In this document: positions 1-6,527 of the stretch, one piece after another | Position numbering within the stretch: the stretch's first letter is position 1 | Layout: the number at the start of each line of letters is the position of its first letter | NCBI GenBank assembly: GCA_002421865.1 | Contig: DISE01000112.1 | Location: 1-13,449 of the forward strand | DNA: 13,449 bases | DNA from: Castellaniella sp. UBA6218 | Lineage (GTDB): Bacteria > Pseudomonadota > Gammaproteobacteria > Burkholderiales > Burkholderiaceae_B | Reading direction: 5' to 3' | Translations under genes and position numbers: made by a program | The notes under the pieces: model-generated | What the model was told of the DNA's origin: nothing | Databases searched by the model: none | Seen by the model: only the letters and a program-made list of their open reading frames with translations

Positions 1-231
1 GACAAGAACCTGTACGACCTGCCGCCGGAAGAAGACGCCAAGATCCCGACGGTGTGCTCGTCGCTGGACCAGGCGCTGGAGGCGCTGGACCGTGACCGCG
101 AGTTCCTGACGCGCGGCGGGGTCTTCAGCAACGATCTGCTGGACGCCTACCTGGATCTGAAGTCCAACGAACTCGACCGCCTGCGCGTGACCCCGCATCC
201 GGTCGAATTCGACATGTACTACACCCTCTAG
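1..231 (+). CDS. glnA: Glutamine synthetase type I, C-terminal 76 residues (partial)
   Basis: Frame 1 is open from the first base to a TAG at 229-231, giving the last 76 residues of a type I glutamine synthetase, the cytoplasmic enzyme that makes glutamine from glutamate, ammonia and ATP. The start NLYDLPPEE is the conserved loop that carries the adenylylation tyrosine (Tyr397 in E. coli GlnA); here it is the fifth visible residue, bases 13-15. The end TPHPVEFDMYYTL matches the usual GlnA C-terminus (TPHPVEFELYYSV in E. coli). The tyrosine implies that activity is tuned by an adenylyltransferase (GlnE) elsewhere in the genome. The gene is followed after 11 bases by ntrB, so it is the head of a glnA-ntrB-ntrC cluster. 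The 5' part, including any sigma54 promoter, lies outside the window. Confidence 0.97.
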   Translation, partial: DKNLYDLPPEEDAKIPTVCSSLDQALEALDRDREFLTRGGVFSNDLLDAYLDLKSNELDRLRVTPHPVEFDMYYTL

Positions 232-242
232 CGAGACGCGCG

Positions 243-1196
243 GTGGACACGACCAGCCTCGACCTGCTGTGCACCGCGGTCCTGCTGCTGGACGAGTCCC
301 ACCGCATCCGCCACGCCAATGGCGCGGCGGAGGAATTGCTGGGCCAGTCCCGCCGCCAGCTGGCGGGGCAGCCCGCGCAGCCCTGGCTGGATGGCCGCGA
401 CAGCGTCCTGAAAACTCCGCTGCGGGGCCAGCCCTGGGCCTGGTTGATCGAAATCCCCGTTCACCAGGGCGTCCACCTGGACGACCTTCGGCAGGCCCGA
501 GGCAGCCAGGAAGCGCAGCGCGAGACCCTGCGCAACCTGGCGCACGAAATCCGCAATCCTCTGGCGGGTCTGCGGGCCGCCGCCCAGTTGCTGGAAATGG
601 AACTGCCGCGCGACGATCTGCGCGAATATACCCGCGTGATCGTGGCCGAAGCCGACCGGCTGGCCGGTCTGGTGGCCCGGCTGGCTTCGACCAGTCAGCC
701 TGCCGCGGCGCCCAGCGTTTTCAATGTCCACGAGGTGTGCGAACGGGTCCTGTCCCTCATTCGCCTGGAATTCGGCGAACGGATCCGGCTGGAGCGCGAC
801 TATGATGCTTCGGTGCCCGACATGCGGGCCGATCGGGATCCGTTGCTGCAGGCGTTGCTGAACGTGGCGCGCAATGGCGCGCAGGCGCTGGCTGAAACCC
901 CCGGCAAGGCCGATCCCGTGCTCCGGCTTAGCACTCGCATTCTGCATCAACCCATGCTGGCCGACGGCCAGCACCGCATGGGGCTGCGGATCTCGGTCGC
1001 CGACAATGGTCCGGGCGTGCCCGAGGCGCTGCGCGACAAGCTTTTCCACCCTCTGGTCACCGGCCGGGCTCAGGGCACAGGCCTGGGACTGAGCCTCGCC
1101 CAGGAATGCCTGCAGCGGCAGGGTGGGCTGCTGGAGTTCGACTCCGCTCCGGGCCGCACCGAGTTCCGCCTGTTGCTTCCGCTGGAAGTCGCATGA
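243..1196 (+). CDS. glnL: Nitrogen regulation sensor histidine kinase NtrB (GlnL)
   Basis: A 317-residue cytoplasmic histidine kinase/phosphatase that, in this family, phosphorylates NtrC under nitrogen limitation and dephosphorylates it when bound by PII. No membrane segments are visible. Residues about 5-80 form a degenerate PAS sensor beginning LDLLCTAVLLLDESHRIRHA, the normal NtrB opening. The H-box is LAHEIRNPLAG with phospho-acceptor His101. The N-box is LLNVARNGAQAL (Asn207, Asn211). The G-boxes are DNGPGVP (254-260) and GTGLGLS (278-284). The start is a GTG at 243; it is preferred because it aligns with the family N-terminus and lies just 11 bases after the glnA stop. No strong Shine-Dalgarno is seen, which suggests coupling to glnA translation. 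It is slightly shorter than E. coli NtrB (349). The glnG start follows 19 bases after its stop. Confidence 0.95.
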   Translation: MDTTSLDLLCTAVLLLDESHRIRHANGAAEELLGQSRRQLAGQPAQPWLDGRDSVLKTPLRGQPWAWLIEIPVHQGVHLDDLRQARGSQEAQRETLRNLAHEIRNPLAGLRAAAQLLEMELPRDDLREYTRVIVAEADRLAGLVARLASTSQPAAAPSVFNVHEVCERVLSLIRLEFGERIRLERDYDASVPDMRADRDPLLQALLNVARNGAQALAETPGKADPVLRLSTRILHQPMLADGQHRMGLRISVADNGPGVPEALRDKLFHPLVTGRAQGTGLGLSLAQECLQRQGGLLEFDSAPGRTEFRLLLPLEVA

Positions 1197-1215
1197 GGAC
1201 GGGACGGGAAGCGAC

Positions 1216-2787
1216 ATGAACACGATCTGGATCCTGGACGACGAGCCCGGCATGCGTTGGGTGCTGGAAAAGGCGCTGGACAAGGCCGGCTGGCCGGTGC
1301 GCAGTTTCGCCGACGGCGCGGCGCTGAAGGCGGCGCTCGACGCCCTGGAGGGCGCACAGGATCCGCGAGCGCCTGCCGTGCTGGTGTCCGACATCCGCAT
1401 GCCGGGACCCGATGGTCTGACGCTGCTGGCCGCAGTGCGCGAGCGCCTGCCGAGCCTGCCCGTCATCATGATGACGGCCTATACCGATCTGGATACGACC
1501 GTGGCGGCCTTCGAGCAGGGCGCCTTCGACTACCTGGCCAAGCCATTCGACATCCAGGCCGCCGTCGAACTGATCGCCCGCGCCGCACAGTCGGCGCCGT
1601 CTCCGGCCGGGAACGATGCCGTGCGGGAAGGCCAGGCCGATGCCGGGCCCGTGCTCGGCGCGGCGGAAATGGCGCCTTCGCAGTCGCCGGCCATGCAGGA
1701 TGTGTTCCGCGCCATCGGCCGCCTGTCCCAGTCAGGCGCCACGGTTCTCATCACCGGGGAATCCGGGACCGGCAAGGAACTCGTGGCCCGTGCCTTGCAC
1801 CGGCACAGCCGCCGCGCCGCGGGTCCTTTCGTGGCGGTGAACGCGGCCGCGATCCCGCGAGATCTGCTCGAGGCGGAACTGTTCGGCCATGAACGCGGCG
1901 CCTTCACCGGCGCGGTCCAGTCCCGTCGGGGACGTTTCGAGGAAGCCGACGGGGGCACGCTGTTCCTGGACGAGATCGGCGACATGCCGGCCGAGCTGCA
2001 GACCCGCTTGCTGCGGGTGCTGGCCGAGGGCGCCTTCTACCGGGTGGGCGGCGCACGGCCCGTCCAGGCGGATGTGCGCATCGTGGCCGCGACGCACCAG
2101 CCGCTCGAAGAACGGGTGCGGGCGGGCCTGTTTCGCGCCGACCTGTTCCACCGTCTGAACGTCATCCGCCTGCGCCTGCCGCCGCTGCGGGAACGCCGCG
2201 AAGACATCGAGTCCCTGGCGCGGCATTTTCTGGCGCGCAGCGCGGCGGAACTCGGTGTGCCGGTGCGCCGGCTCGACCGCGCCGCGCTGGATGCCTTGCG
2301 CCGTTTCGACTACCCCGGCAACATCCGCCAGTTGGAAAACGTCTGTCAGTGGCTGACGGTCATGGCGCCCAGCGCGGAAGTGGGTGTCGAGGATCTGCCG
2401 CCCGAAATGCTGGCCGCCAATGACGCCGGGGTGTCCGGTCAGAGCGTGGAATCCGGGCAGGACCATATGCCGTTCCGCATGCATGACATGGCCGAGGCTT
2501 CGACTATCGCGCCGAAGTCCGCTCGCGCGCCCCGGCCCGACTGGCGTGCCGGACTGGAGGCGGAGGCGTGGGACCGGCTGGCCCGCCGCGAACCCGGCGT
2601 GATGGATGCGCTGCAGCGGGATTTCGAACGGACGTTGCTGCGGGCCGGTCTGCGCCAGGCCGGCGGGCGGCGGGGCGAGGCCGCGTTGCGTCTGGGCATC
2701 GGCCGCAACACGCTGACCCGCAAATGCCGGGAACTGGGTCTGGACAACCCCGATGAGGACGAAGAGCCAGAAACTTCAGGCGGCTGA
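1216..2787 (+). CDS. glnG: Nitrogen regulator NtrC, sigma54-dependent response regulator
   Basis: A 523-residue bacterial enhancer-binding protein and the partner of NtrB. Receiver domain 1-120: acidic pair Asp8/Asp9, phospho-acceptor Asp59 in SDIRMPGPDG, Thr87 and Lys109 (AKPF). Sigma54-interacting AAA+ domain about 155-395: Walker A GESGTGKE (181-188), the sigma54-contact loop GAFTGA (228-233), and Walker B LFLDE (249-253). The C-terminal Fis-type helix-turn-helix is about 484-509 (RRGEAALRLGIGRNTLTRK). The ATG at 1216 gives the canonical N-terminus MNTIWILDDEPGMRW; the reading frame is open further upstream but that part overlaps ntrB and has no family likeness. It is about 50 residues longer than E. 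coli NtrC (469), partly because of a low-complexity linker at about 400-445 and an acidic tail. Its 3' end overlaps the 3' end of the opposing fbpC by 12 bases. Confidence 0.96.
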   Translation: MNTIWILDDEPGMRWVLEKALDKAGWPVRSFADGAALKAALDALEGAQDPRAPAVLVSDIRMPGPDGLTLLAAVRERLPSLPVIMMTAYTDLDTTVAAFEQGAFDYLAKPFDIQAAVELIARAAQSAPSPAGNDAVREGQADAGPVLGAAEMAPSQSPAMQDVFRAIGRLSQSGATVLITGESGTGKELVARALHRHSRRAAGPFVAVNAAAIPRDLLEAELFGHERGAFTGAVQSRRGRFEEADGGTLFLDEIGDMPAELQTRLLRVLAEGAFYRVGGARPVQADVRIVAATHQPLEERVRAGLFRADLFHRLNVIRLRLPPLRERREDIESLARHFLARSAAELGVPVRRLDRAALDALRRFDYPGNIRQLENVCQWLTVMAPSAEVGVEDLPPEMLAANDAGVSGQSVESGQDHMPFRMHDMAEASTIAPKSARAPRPDWRAGLEAEAWDRLARREPGVMDALQRDFERTLLRAGLRQAGGRRGEAALRLGIGRNTLTRKCRELGLDNPDEDEEPETSGG

Positions 2788-3555
2788 AGGCGCGCCCCGC
2801 AGAGTGGCCTGGGCACGCCGGGCCATCAGGGCTTCGCGGTGGATGAAGGCCGCGATTTCCGGTGTGGCGGGATGATGGTGCATGCCGTAGGGCGTGTCCC
2901 ATTGGGCCAGCCGGCCTTCCTTCAGGATGCCGATCCGGTCGGCCACGGCGAAAGCCTCCGCCTGGTTGTGGGTGACCAGCAACGCGGTGCGTCCGGCCGC
3001 TTTCAGCAGATCGCGCAGTTCGAAGGCCAGCCGTTCCCTCGCATCCACGTCCAGATTGGAGAAAGGCTCATCGAGCAGCAGCAGCTCGGGCTCGGGCGCC
3101 AGCGCCCGTGCCAGCGCCACACGCTGCTGCTGGCCGCCGGACAATTCATGGGGATAACGCGCCGCCTGCTCCGCAAGACCCACGAGATCCAGCAGGGCGC
3201 GCACACGCCGGTCGCGCTCGACCGCGTTCAGCCTGCGCAGGCCGAAGCCGACGTTGGCCGCCACGTCCAGGTGGGGGAAGAGCGCGTAGTCCTGGAACAT
3301 CATGCCCACCCGGCGGTGTTCGGGTTCGACGCGGAAGCCTTTATCCGACAGTGCCCGCCCGTCCAGCCGGATCGAGCCTTCGTCCAGCGGCTCGAACCCG
3401 GCGATGGCACGCAGCACACTGGTCTTGCCGCAGCCTGAGGCGCCCAGCAGACAGGCGATCTGGCCAGTCTCGAGAGTCAGGGTCAGTTCGCGCAGCACGG
3501 TGCGCCGGCCGCCGTCGGCGGCGTAGCTCAGGGAAATCCGGTTCAGTTCCAGCAT
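2776..3555 (-). CDS. fbpC: Ferric-iron ABC transporter ATP-binding protein (short FbpC type)
   Basis: A 259-residue ABC ATPase that would power the FbpA/FbpB importer at the inner membrane. Motifs in order: Walker A GASGCGKT (38-45), Q-loop MMFQDYALFPH (Gln88), signature LSGGQQQRVALARAL (138-152), Walker B LLLLDEPFSNLD (158-169) and switch His196 in LVTHNQAEA. This pattern is typical of the Fe3+/spermidine/maltose-like importer ATPases. The gene starts at an ATG 8 bases after the fbpB stop, so it is the last gene of the fbpA-fbpB-fbpC operon. Neisserial FbpC is about 350 residues; here the protein stops soon after the nucleotide-binding domain and lacks the C-terminal TOBE-like regulatory part. 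The reading frame is open far upstream, but only in fbpB's out-of-frame shadow. The iron assignment comes from the neighbours; the ATPase alone could fit thiamine or other substrates. Confidence 0.88.
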   Translation of the reverse strand: MLELNRISLSYAADGGRRTVLRELTLTLETGQIACLLGASGCGKTSVLRAIAGFEPLDEGSIRLDGRALSDKGFRVEPEHRRVGMMFQDYALFPHLDVAANVGFGLRRLNAVERDRRVRALLDLVGLAEQAARYPHELSGGQQQRVALARALAPEPELLLLDEPFSNLDVDARERLAFELRDLLKAAGRTALLVTHNQAEAFAVADRIGILKEGRLAQWDTPYGMHHHPATPEIAAFIHREALMARRAQATLRGAPSAA

Positions 3556-3563
3556 GTCGTTTC

Positions 3564-5213
3564 TCAGGAGGCGGGGCGGTCCAGCAGGCGGGCCAGCAGG
3601 ATCACGGGCAGCAGGCCGGCGGCGACGATGCCCAGGGCGGCGATGGCGCCTTCCTCGTAGGTGCCGCGCGCGGCCTCGGCATAAAGCCAGGTCGCCAGGG
3701 TGTCGAAATTCAGGGGCCGCAGCAGCAGCGTGGCGGGAAGTTCCTTCATCGCATCCACGAACACCAGCAGCGCCGAGGCGGCCAGGGCCGGACGCAGCAG
3801 GGGCAGGTGAACGCGTCGCAGCATGCCGTGAACGTTTTCGCCCAGCAGGCGCGCAGCCTGGTCGATGGATGGCGGGATCCGGTCCAGGCCCGCTTCCAGC
3901 GTGCCTACGGGAATGGTCAGGAAACGGATCACATAAGCCAGCGCCAGGGCGGCCGGTGTGCCCAGCAGCACCAGGCCCGTCGGGTCCAGGCCGATTGCCG
4001 CGCGCAGCGCCGCCAGACCCCGCTCGATCGCCATCAGAGGGAACAGCAGGCCGATCGCCAGGACGGTGCCGGGCACGGCGTAGCCCAGCGTCGTCAATCG
4101 GGGCAGGGCGCTGCGCCAGGCGCGCGCTCGGGGCAGGATGCGGCGGCTCCAGGCGACGATCAGGCCGATGGCCAGGGCGATGACCGTGGCCAGGGCCGAG
4201 ATTGCCAGTGTCTGCCCGGCGGCTCGCAGCAGGCCGGGCGAGGGCCCCTGGCCGCCGCCCAGGCGTTCGAGCGCGAGGGCCAGCAGATAGGCGGCCGGGG
4301 CGACGAAGCCGATCAGGACGGGCGTCACACCCAGCAGGGTGGCGAGCCAGCCTGCCGTGCCGGTCAGCCGGCGCGGGCGGATCGGCGCCGCGCGCCGGTT
4401 GCCGGTGTAGCGCAGGCGCCGGCGGCCGTGGCGTTCGATCGCGATCAGGATGGTCACCAGCGCCAGGGCCACCAGCGCGATCTGGGCGGCGCCCGCCAGG
4501 TCTGAACGGGTCACCCAGGTGGTGTAGATGGCGACGGTCAGAGTCTGGACCCCCAGGAATTCGGAGGCGCCGATGTCGTTCAATGTTTCCAGCAGCACCA
4601 GGCACAGGCCCACGGCGATGGCCGGCCGGGCCAGGGGCAGGGCTACGTGACGGAACGCGCTCCAGGGGCCGTATCCGAGCAGCCGGGCGGCTTCCATCAG
4701 GTGGGCCGCCTGGCTGGCGAACATGCTGCGGGTGGTGAGATAGACGTAGGGGTACAGCACGAACGACAGCAGTACGATGGCGCCCGGCAGACTGCGCGGG
4801 TCCTGCAGCCGGAATTCGCGCGGGCTGGAATAGCCCAGAATGGCGCGGACGGCCTCCTGGACGGGGCCGATGGGGTGCAGGATATCGAGGTAGGCGTAGG
4901 CCACGATGTAGGTGGGCACGGCCAGCGGCAGCAGCAGCGCCCAGGACAGGACCTTGCGGGCGGGGAAGTCGTAGGCTGTGACCAGCCAGGCGGCGCCCAC
5001 CCCCAGGGCGGCGGCCAGCATGCCTACGCCGGCGAGCAGACCCAGGGTCTGGGCCAGCACGTCCGGCAGCACGAATCGCAGCAGATGGTCCCAGTGGGCG
5101 CCCGATCCCTGGCCCGCCTGACCCACCAGAGCCAGGACCGGAGCCAGCACGGCGAGCGCCGTCAGGACCGTTCCGGTGTGCCAAGGCCAGGCCTGGAACC
5201 GGCCGGTCGCCAT
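3564..5213 (-). CDS. fbpB: Ferric-iron ABC transporter permease, fused two-module FbpB type
   Basis: A 549-residue polytopic inner-membrane protein with two homologous permease halves joined in one chain, the usual FbpB/SfuB arrangement. About a dozen hydrophobic segments can be seen, for example around 16-31, 55-80, 88-108, 143-160, 197-212, 243-259, 288-316, 334-355, 374-396, 417-434, 477-487 and 523-541. Each half has a cytoplasmic EAA loop that docks the ATPase: EAARLLGYGPWSAFRHVALP (174-193) and QAARLLGENVHGMLRRVHLP (452-471). Arg-rich residues 260-282 link the halves. The ATG at 5213 lies 13 bases after the fbpA stop, and the stop at 3564 is 8 bases before fbpC, so the three genes form one operon. 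Substrate is inferred from the FutA/FbpA-like binding protein and the upstream Fur box. Confidence 0.92.
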   Translation of the reverse strand: MATGRFQAWPWHTGTVLTALAVLAPVLALVGQAGQGSGAHWDHLLRFVLPDVLAQTLGLLAGVGMLAAALGVGAAWLVTAYDFPARKVLSWALLLPLAVPTYIVAYAYLDILHPIGPVQEAVRAILGYSSPREFRLQDPRSLPGAIVLLSFVLYPYVYLTTRSMFASQAAHLMEAARLLGYGPWSAFRHVALPLARPAIAVGLCLVLLETLNDIGASEFLGVQTLTVAIYTTWVTRSDLAGAAQIALVALALVTILIAIERHGRRRLRYTGNRRAAPIRPRRLTGTAGWLATLLGVTPVLIGFVAPAAYLLALALERLGGGQGPSPGLLRAAGQTLAISALATVIALAIGLIVAWSRRILPRARAWRSALPRLTTLGYAVPGTVLAIGLLFPLMAIERGLAALRAAIGLDPTGLVLLGTPAALALAYVIRFLTIPVGTLEAGLDRIPPSIDQAARLLGENVHGMLRRVHLPLLRPALAASALLVFVDAMKELPATLLLRPLNFDTLATWLYAEAARGTYEEGAIAALGIVAAGLLPVILLARLLDRPAS

Positions 5214-5226
5214 GCGCGCGTCCCGC

Positions 5227-6279
5227 CTACTGGTTCAGGCCGGCGCGGTCGACCAGTTCGCTGGCCTGCTTGCGGTGGCGCGCAATCTCGGTCAGCGGCA
5301 GGGTGTCGATCGTGAGGGGGCCGAAGCTGGCCACGGTCGGGTCGAGCGTCACGCCCGCCCTGACGGGGTATTCGTAGTTGGCCCGTGCGTAGAGGCTCTG
5401 GGCTTTGTCCGATACCAGATATTCCAGCAACTGGACGGCTTCGGCGCGGTGCGGCGCGTGACGCGCCACGGCGGCCCCCGAAACGTTGACGTGGGTGCCC
5501 GGCGCGTTCTTGAACGTGGGCCGGATGACGCGGATGGCGTCGCCCCACCGGCGGGCATCGCTGCCTTCGGCGGCGTTCTTCATGTGGCCTGCGTAGTAGG
5601 CATTGGCGATGCCGACGTCGCAAATGCCGCCCAGGATGTCGCGCGCCACATCCCGGTCGCCGCCAGTGGCGGGCCGGGCCAGGTTGGCTTTCACGCCGCG
5701 CAGCCATTGTTCGGCCGCCTCGGCGCCGTCGTGGGCGATCAGGGCGGCGATGAGCGCGGTGTTGTAAGGATGCTGGCCGGAGCGGATGCAGACTTTCCCT
5801 TTCCAGCGCGGGTTGGCCAGATCTTCGTAGTGGAAAGACTGGATGTCCAGGTCCTTGGCGACGTAGGCCACCCGGTCGCGCAGAGACAGGGCGAACCACT
5901 GGCCGTCGGCCGCGCGCAGGTTGGCGGGAATGGCGGTACGCAGCGCGGCGGAGTCGACCGGCTGTGTGACTTCGCCGTCCACCAGGTCCAGAAGGTTGCC
6001 GATATCCACCGTCATCAATACATCGGCCGGCGATTGCGCGCCTTCGGCGCTCACCCGTTCGAGCAGGCCATCCTTGACGAAGACCGTATTGACCTTGACG
6101 CCGGTATCCTGGGTGAAGGCGGCGATCAGCGGTTCGACGAGCTTGGGCTCGCGGGTGGTGTACAGATTGACTTCCTTGGCCAGGACGGGACCGGCCATCA
6201 GCGACAAGGCTGCGGCCAGCAGGGACAGGCGTCGGGCGAAGGACGGAGCGCGGAAGCGGATCGGCATGACGGTGCTCAT
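5227..6279 (-). CDS. fbpA: Periplasmic ferric-iron binding protein (FbpA/FutA family)
   Basis: A 350-residue exported solute-binding protein that would hand Fe3+ to FbpB. The N-terminus has a basic stretch (RFRAPSFARR) followed by a hydrophobic core and a likely signal peptidase I site VLA|KE after residue 34. The mature start KEVNLYTTREPKLVEPLI is characteristic of the iron-binding FbpA/FutA/IdiA group. The tandem tyrosines in NAYYAGHM (Tyr228-Tyr229) match the Fe3+ ligand pair of the family. Two mature cysteines (Cys164 in GKVCIRS, Cys220 in GGICDVG) sit where FutA-type proteins have them and may form a disulfide. Start: ATG 6279 is chosen; ATG 6267, four codons later, is equally possible, and neither has a good Shine-Dalgarno. 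A TTG at 6324 would remain in frame but would run through the Fur box, so it is rejected. First gene of the fbpABC operon. Confidence 0.93.
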   Translation of the reverse strand: MSTVMPIRFRAPSFARRLSLLAAALSLMAGPVLAKEVNLYTTREPKLVEPLIAAFTQDTGVKVNTVFVKDGLLERVSAEGAQSPADVLMTVDIGNLLDLVDGEVTQPVDSAALRTAIPANLRAADGQWFALSLRDRVAYVAKDLDIQSFHYEDLANPRWKGKVCIRSGQHPYNTALIAALIAHDGAEAAEQWLRGVKANLARPATGGDRDVARDILGGICDVGIANAYYAGHMKNAAEGSDARRWGDAIRVIRPTFKNAPGTHVNVSGAAVARHAPHRAEAVQLLEYLVSDKAQSLYARANYEYPVRAGVTLDPTVASFGPLTIDTLPLTEIARHRKQASELVDRAGLNQ

Positions 6280-6295
6280 AGCAATGAATGAAAAA

Positions 6296-6310
6296 TGAGA
6301 ATGGTTCTCA
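6296..6310 (-). promoter_or_regulatory. Fur box upstream of fbpA
   Basis: The 15 bases TGAGAATGGTTCTCA form a 7-1-7 inverted repeat that differs by one base from a perfect TGAGAAT-N-ATTCTCA and resembles the Fur consensus TGATAAT-N-ATTATCA. It is embedded in an A/T-rich stretch that stands out in a GC-rich genome. It lies 17 bases upstream of the fbpA ATG and just downstream of the predicted -10 element, so Fur-Fe2+ binding there would block transcription. Together with the ferric-transport genes this is strong support for iron repression. Binding has not been shown. Confidence 0.82.
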
Positions 6311-6322
6311 AAATGGATTAGC

Positions 6323-6351
6323 AATTTATCACCGCATTCAGCTTAAGGCAA
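6323..6351 (-). promoter_or_regulatory. Candidate sigma70 promoter for fbpABC
   Basis: On the minus strand TTGCCT (6351-6346) and TAAATT (6328-6323) are separated by 17 bases; each matches 4 of 6 consensus positions. The predicted start near 6316 would place the Fur box at about +6 to +20, a normal position for repression. The -35 hexamer overlaps the right arm and loop of the inverted repeat at 6337-6357. Confidence 0.5.
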
Positions 6352-6357
6352 GCTGAA
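6337..6357. promoter_or_regulatory. Perfect 8+8 inverted repeat in the fbpA-fpr divergent region
   Basis: TTCAGCTT and AAGCTGAA are exact reverse complements separated by five bases (AAGGC). The element sits between the divergent genes fbpA and fpr, on top of the candidate fbpA -35, and 5 bases upstream of a TAAAAT (6363-6368) that could be a plus-strand -10 for fpr. No T-run follows on either strand, so a terminator is unlikely and an operator is a better guess. The binding protein is unknown; fpr genes in some proteobacteria are controlled by a LysR-type regulator (FinR) or SoxR, but I cannot assign either here. Confidence 0.45.
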
Positions 6358-6527
6358 CAGGCTAAAATGCGTCGCGATCCAGAGGCCGCCGGGTTCCGCG
6401 ACTCAGTCTTGCGCGAAATCAAGAAAATCACCGCGCCATGCGGAGATCCGCCTTGTGTTTCCCGGCCATCGCCTTACCATTCCCTTTATAGACATTCATT
6501 CCCGAATCCTGGAGTCCGACCTTCGTC

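Noticed and set aside
228..1469. 413-codon open frame on the minus strand opposite ntrB
   Set aside because: It is antisense to a clearly conserved histidine kinase, has no recognisable domain, and its Gln/Arg/Gly-rich composition is what high-GC codon bias produces on the opposite strand.
3108..4505. 465-codon plus-strand open frame opposite fbpB/fbpC
   Set aside because: Gln/Gly/Arg-rich shadow with no domain and no ribosome binding site, and fully inside two well-supported genes.
2776..5184. 802-codon continuous minus-strand frame that runs through fbpB into fbpC, suggesting a fusion
   Set aside because: The first 540 or so residues are fbpB read out of frame (Pro/Gly/Arg-rich), and only the last 259 are a real ATPase. 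fbpB has its own intact frame, so this is a frame coincidence, not a fusion or programmed frameshift.
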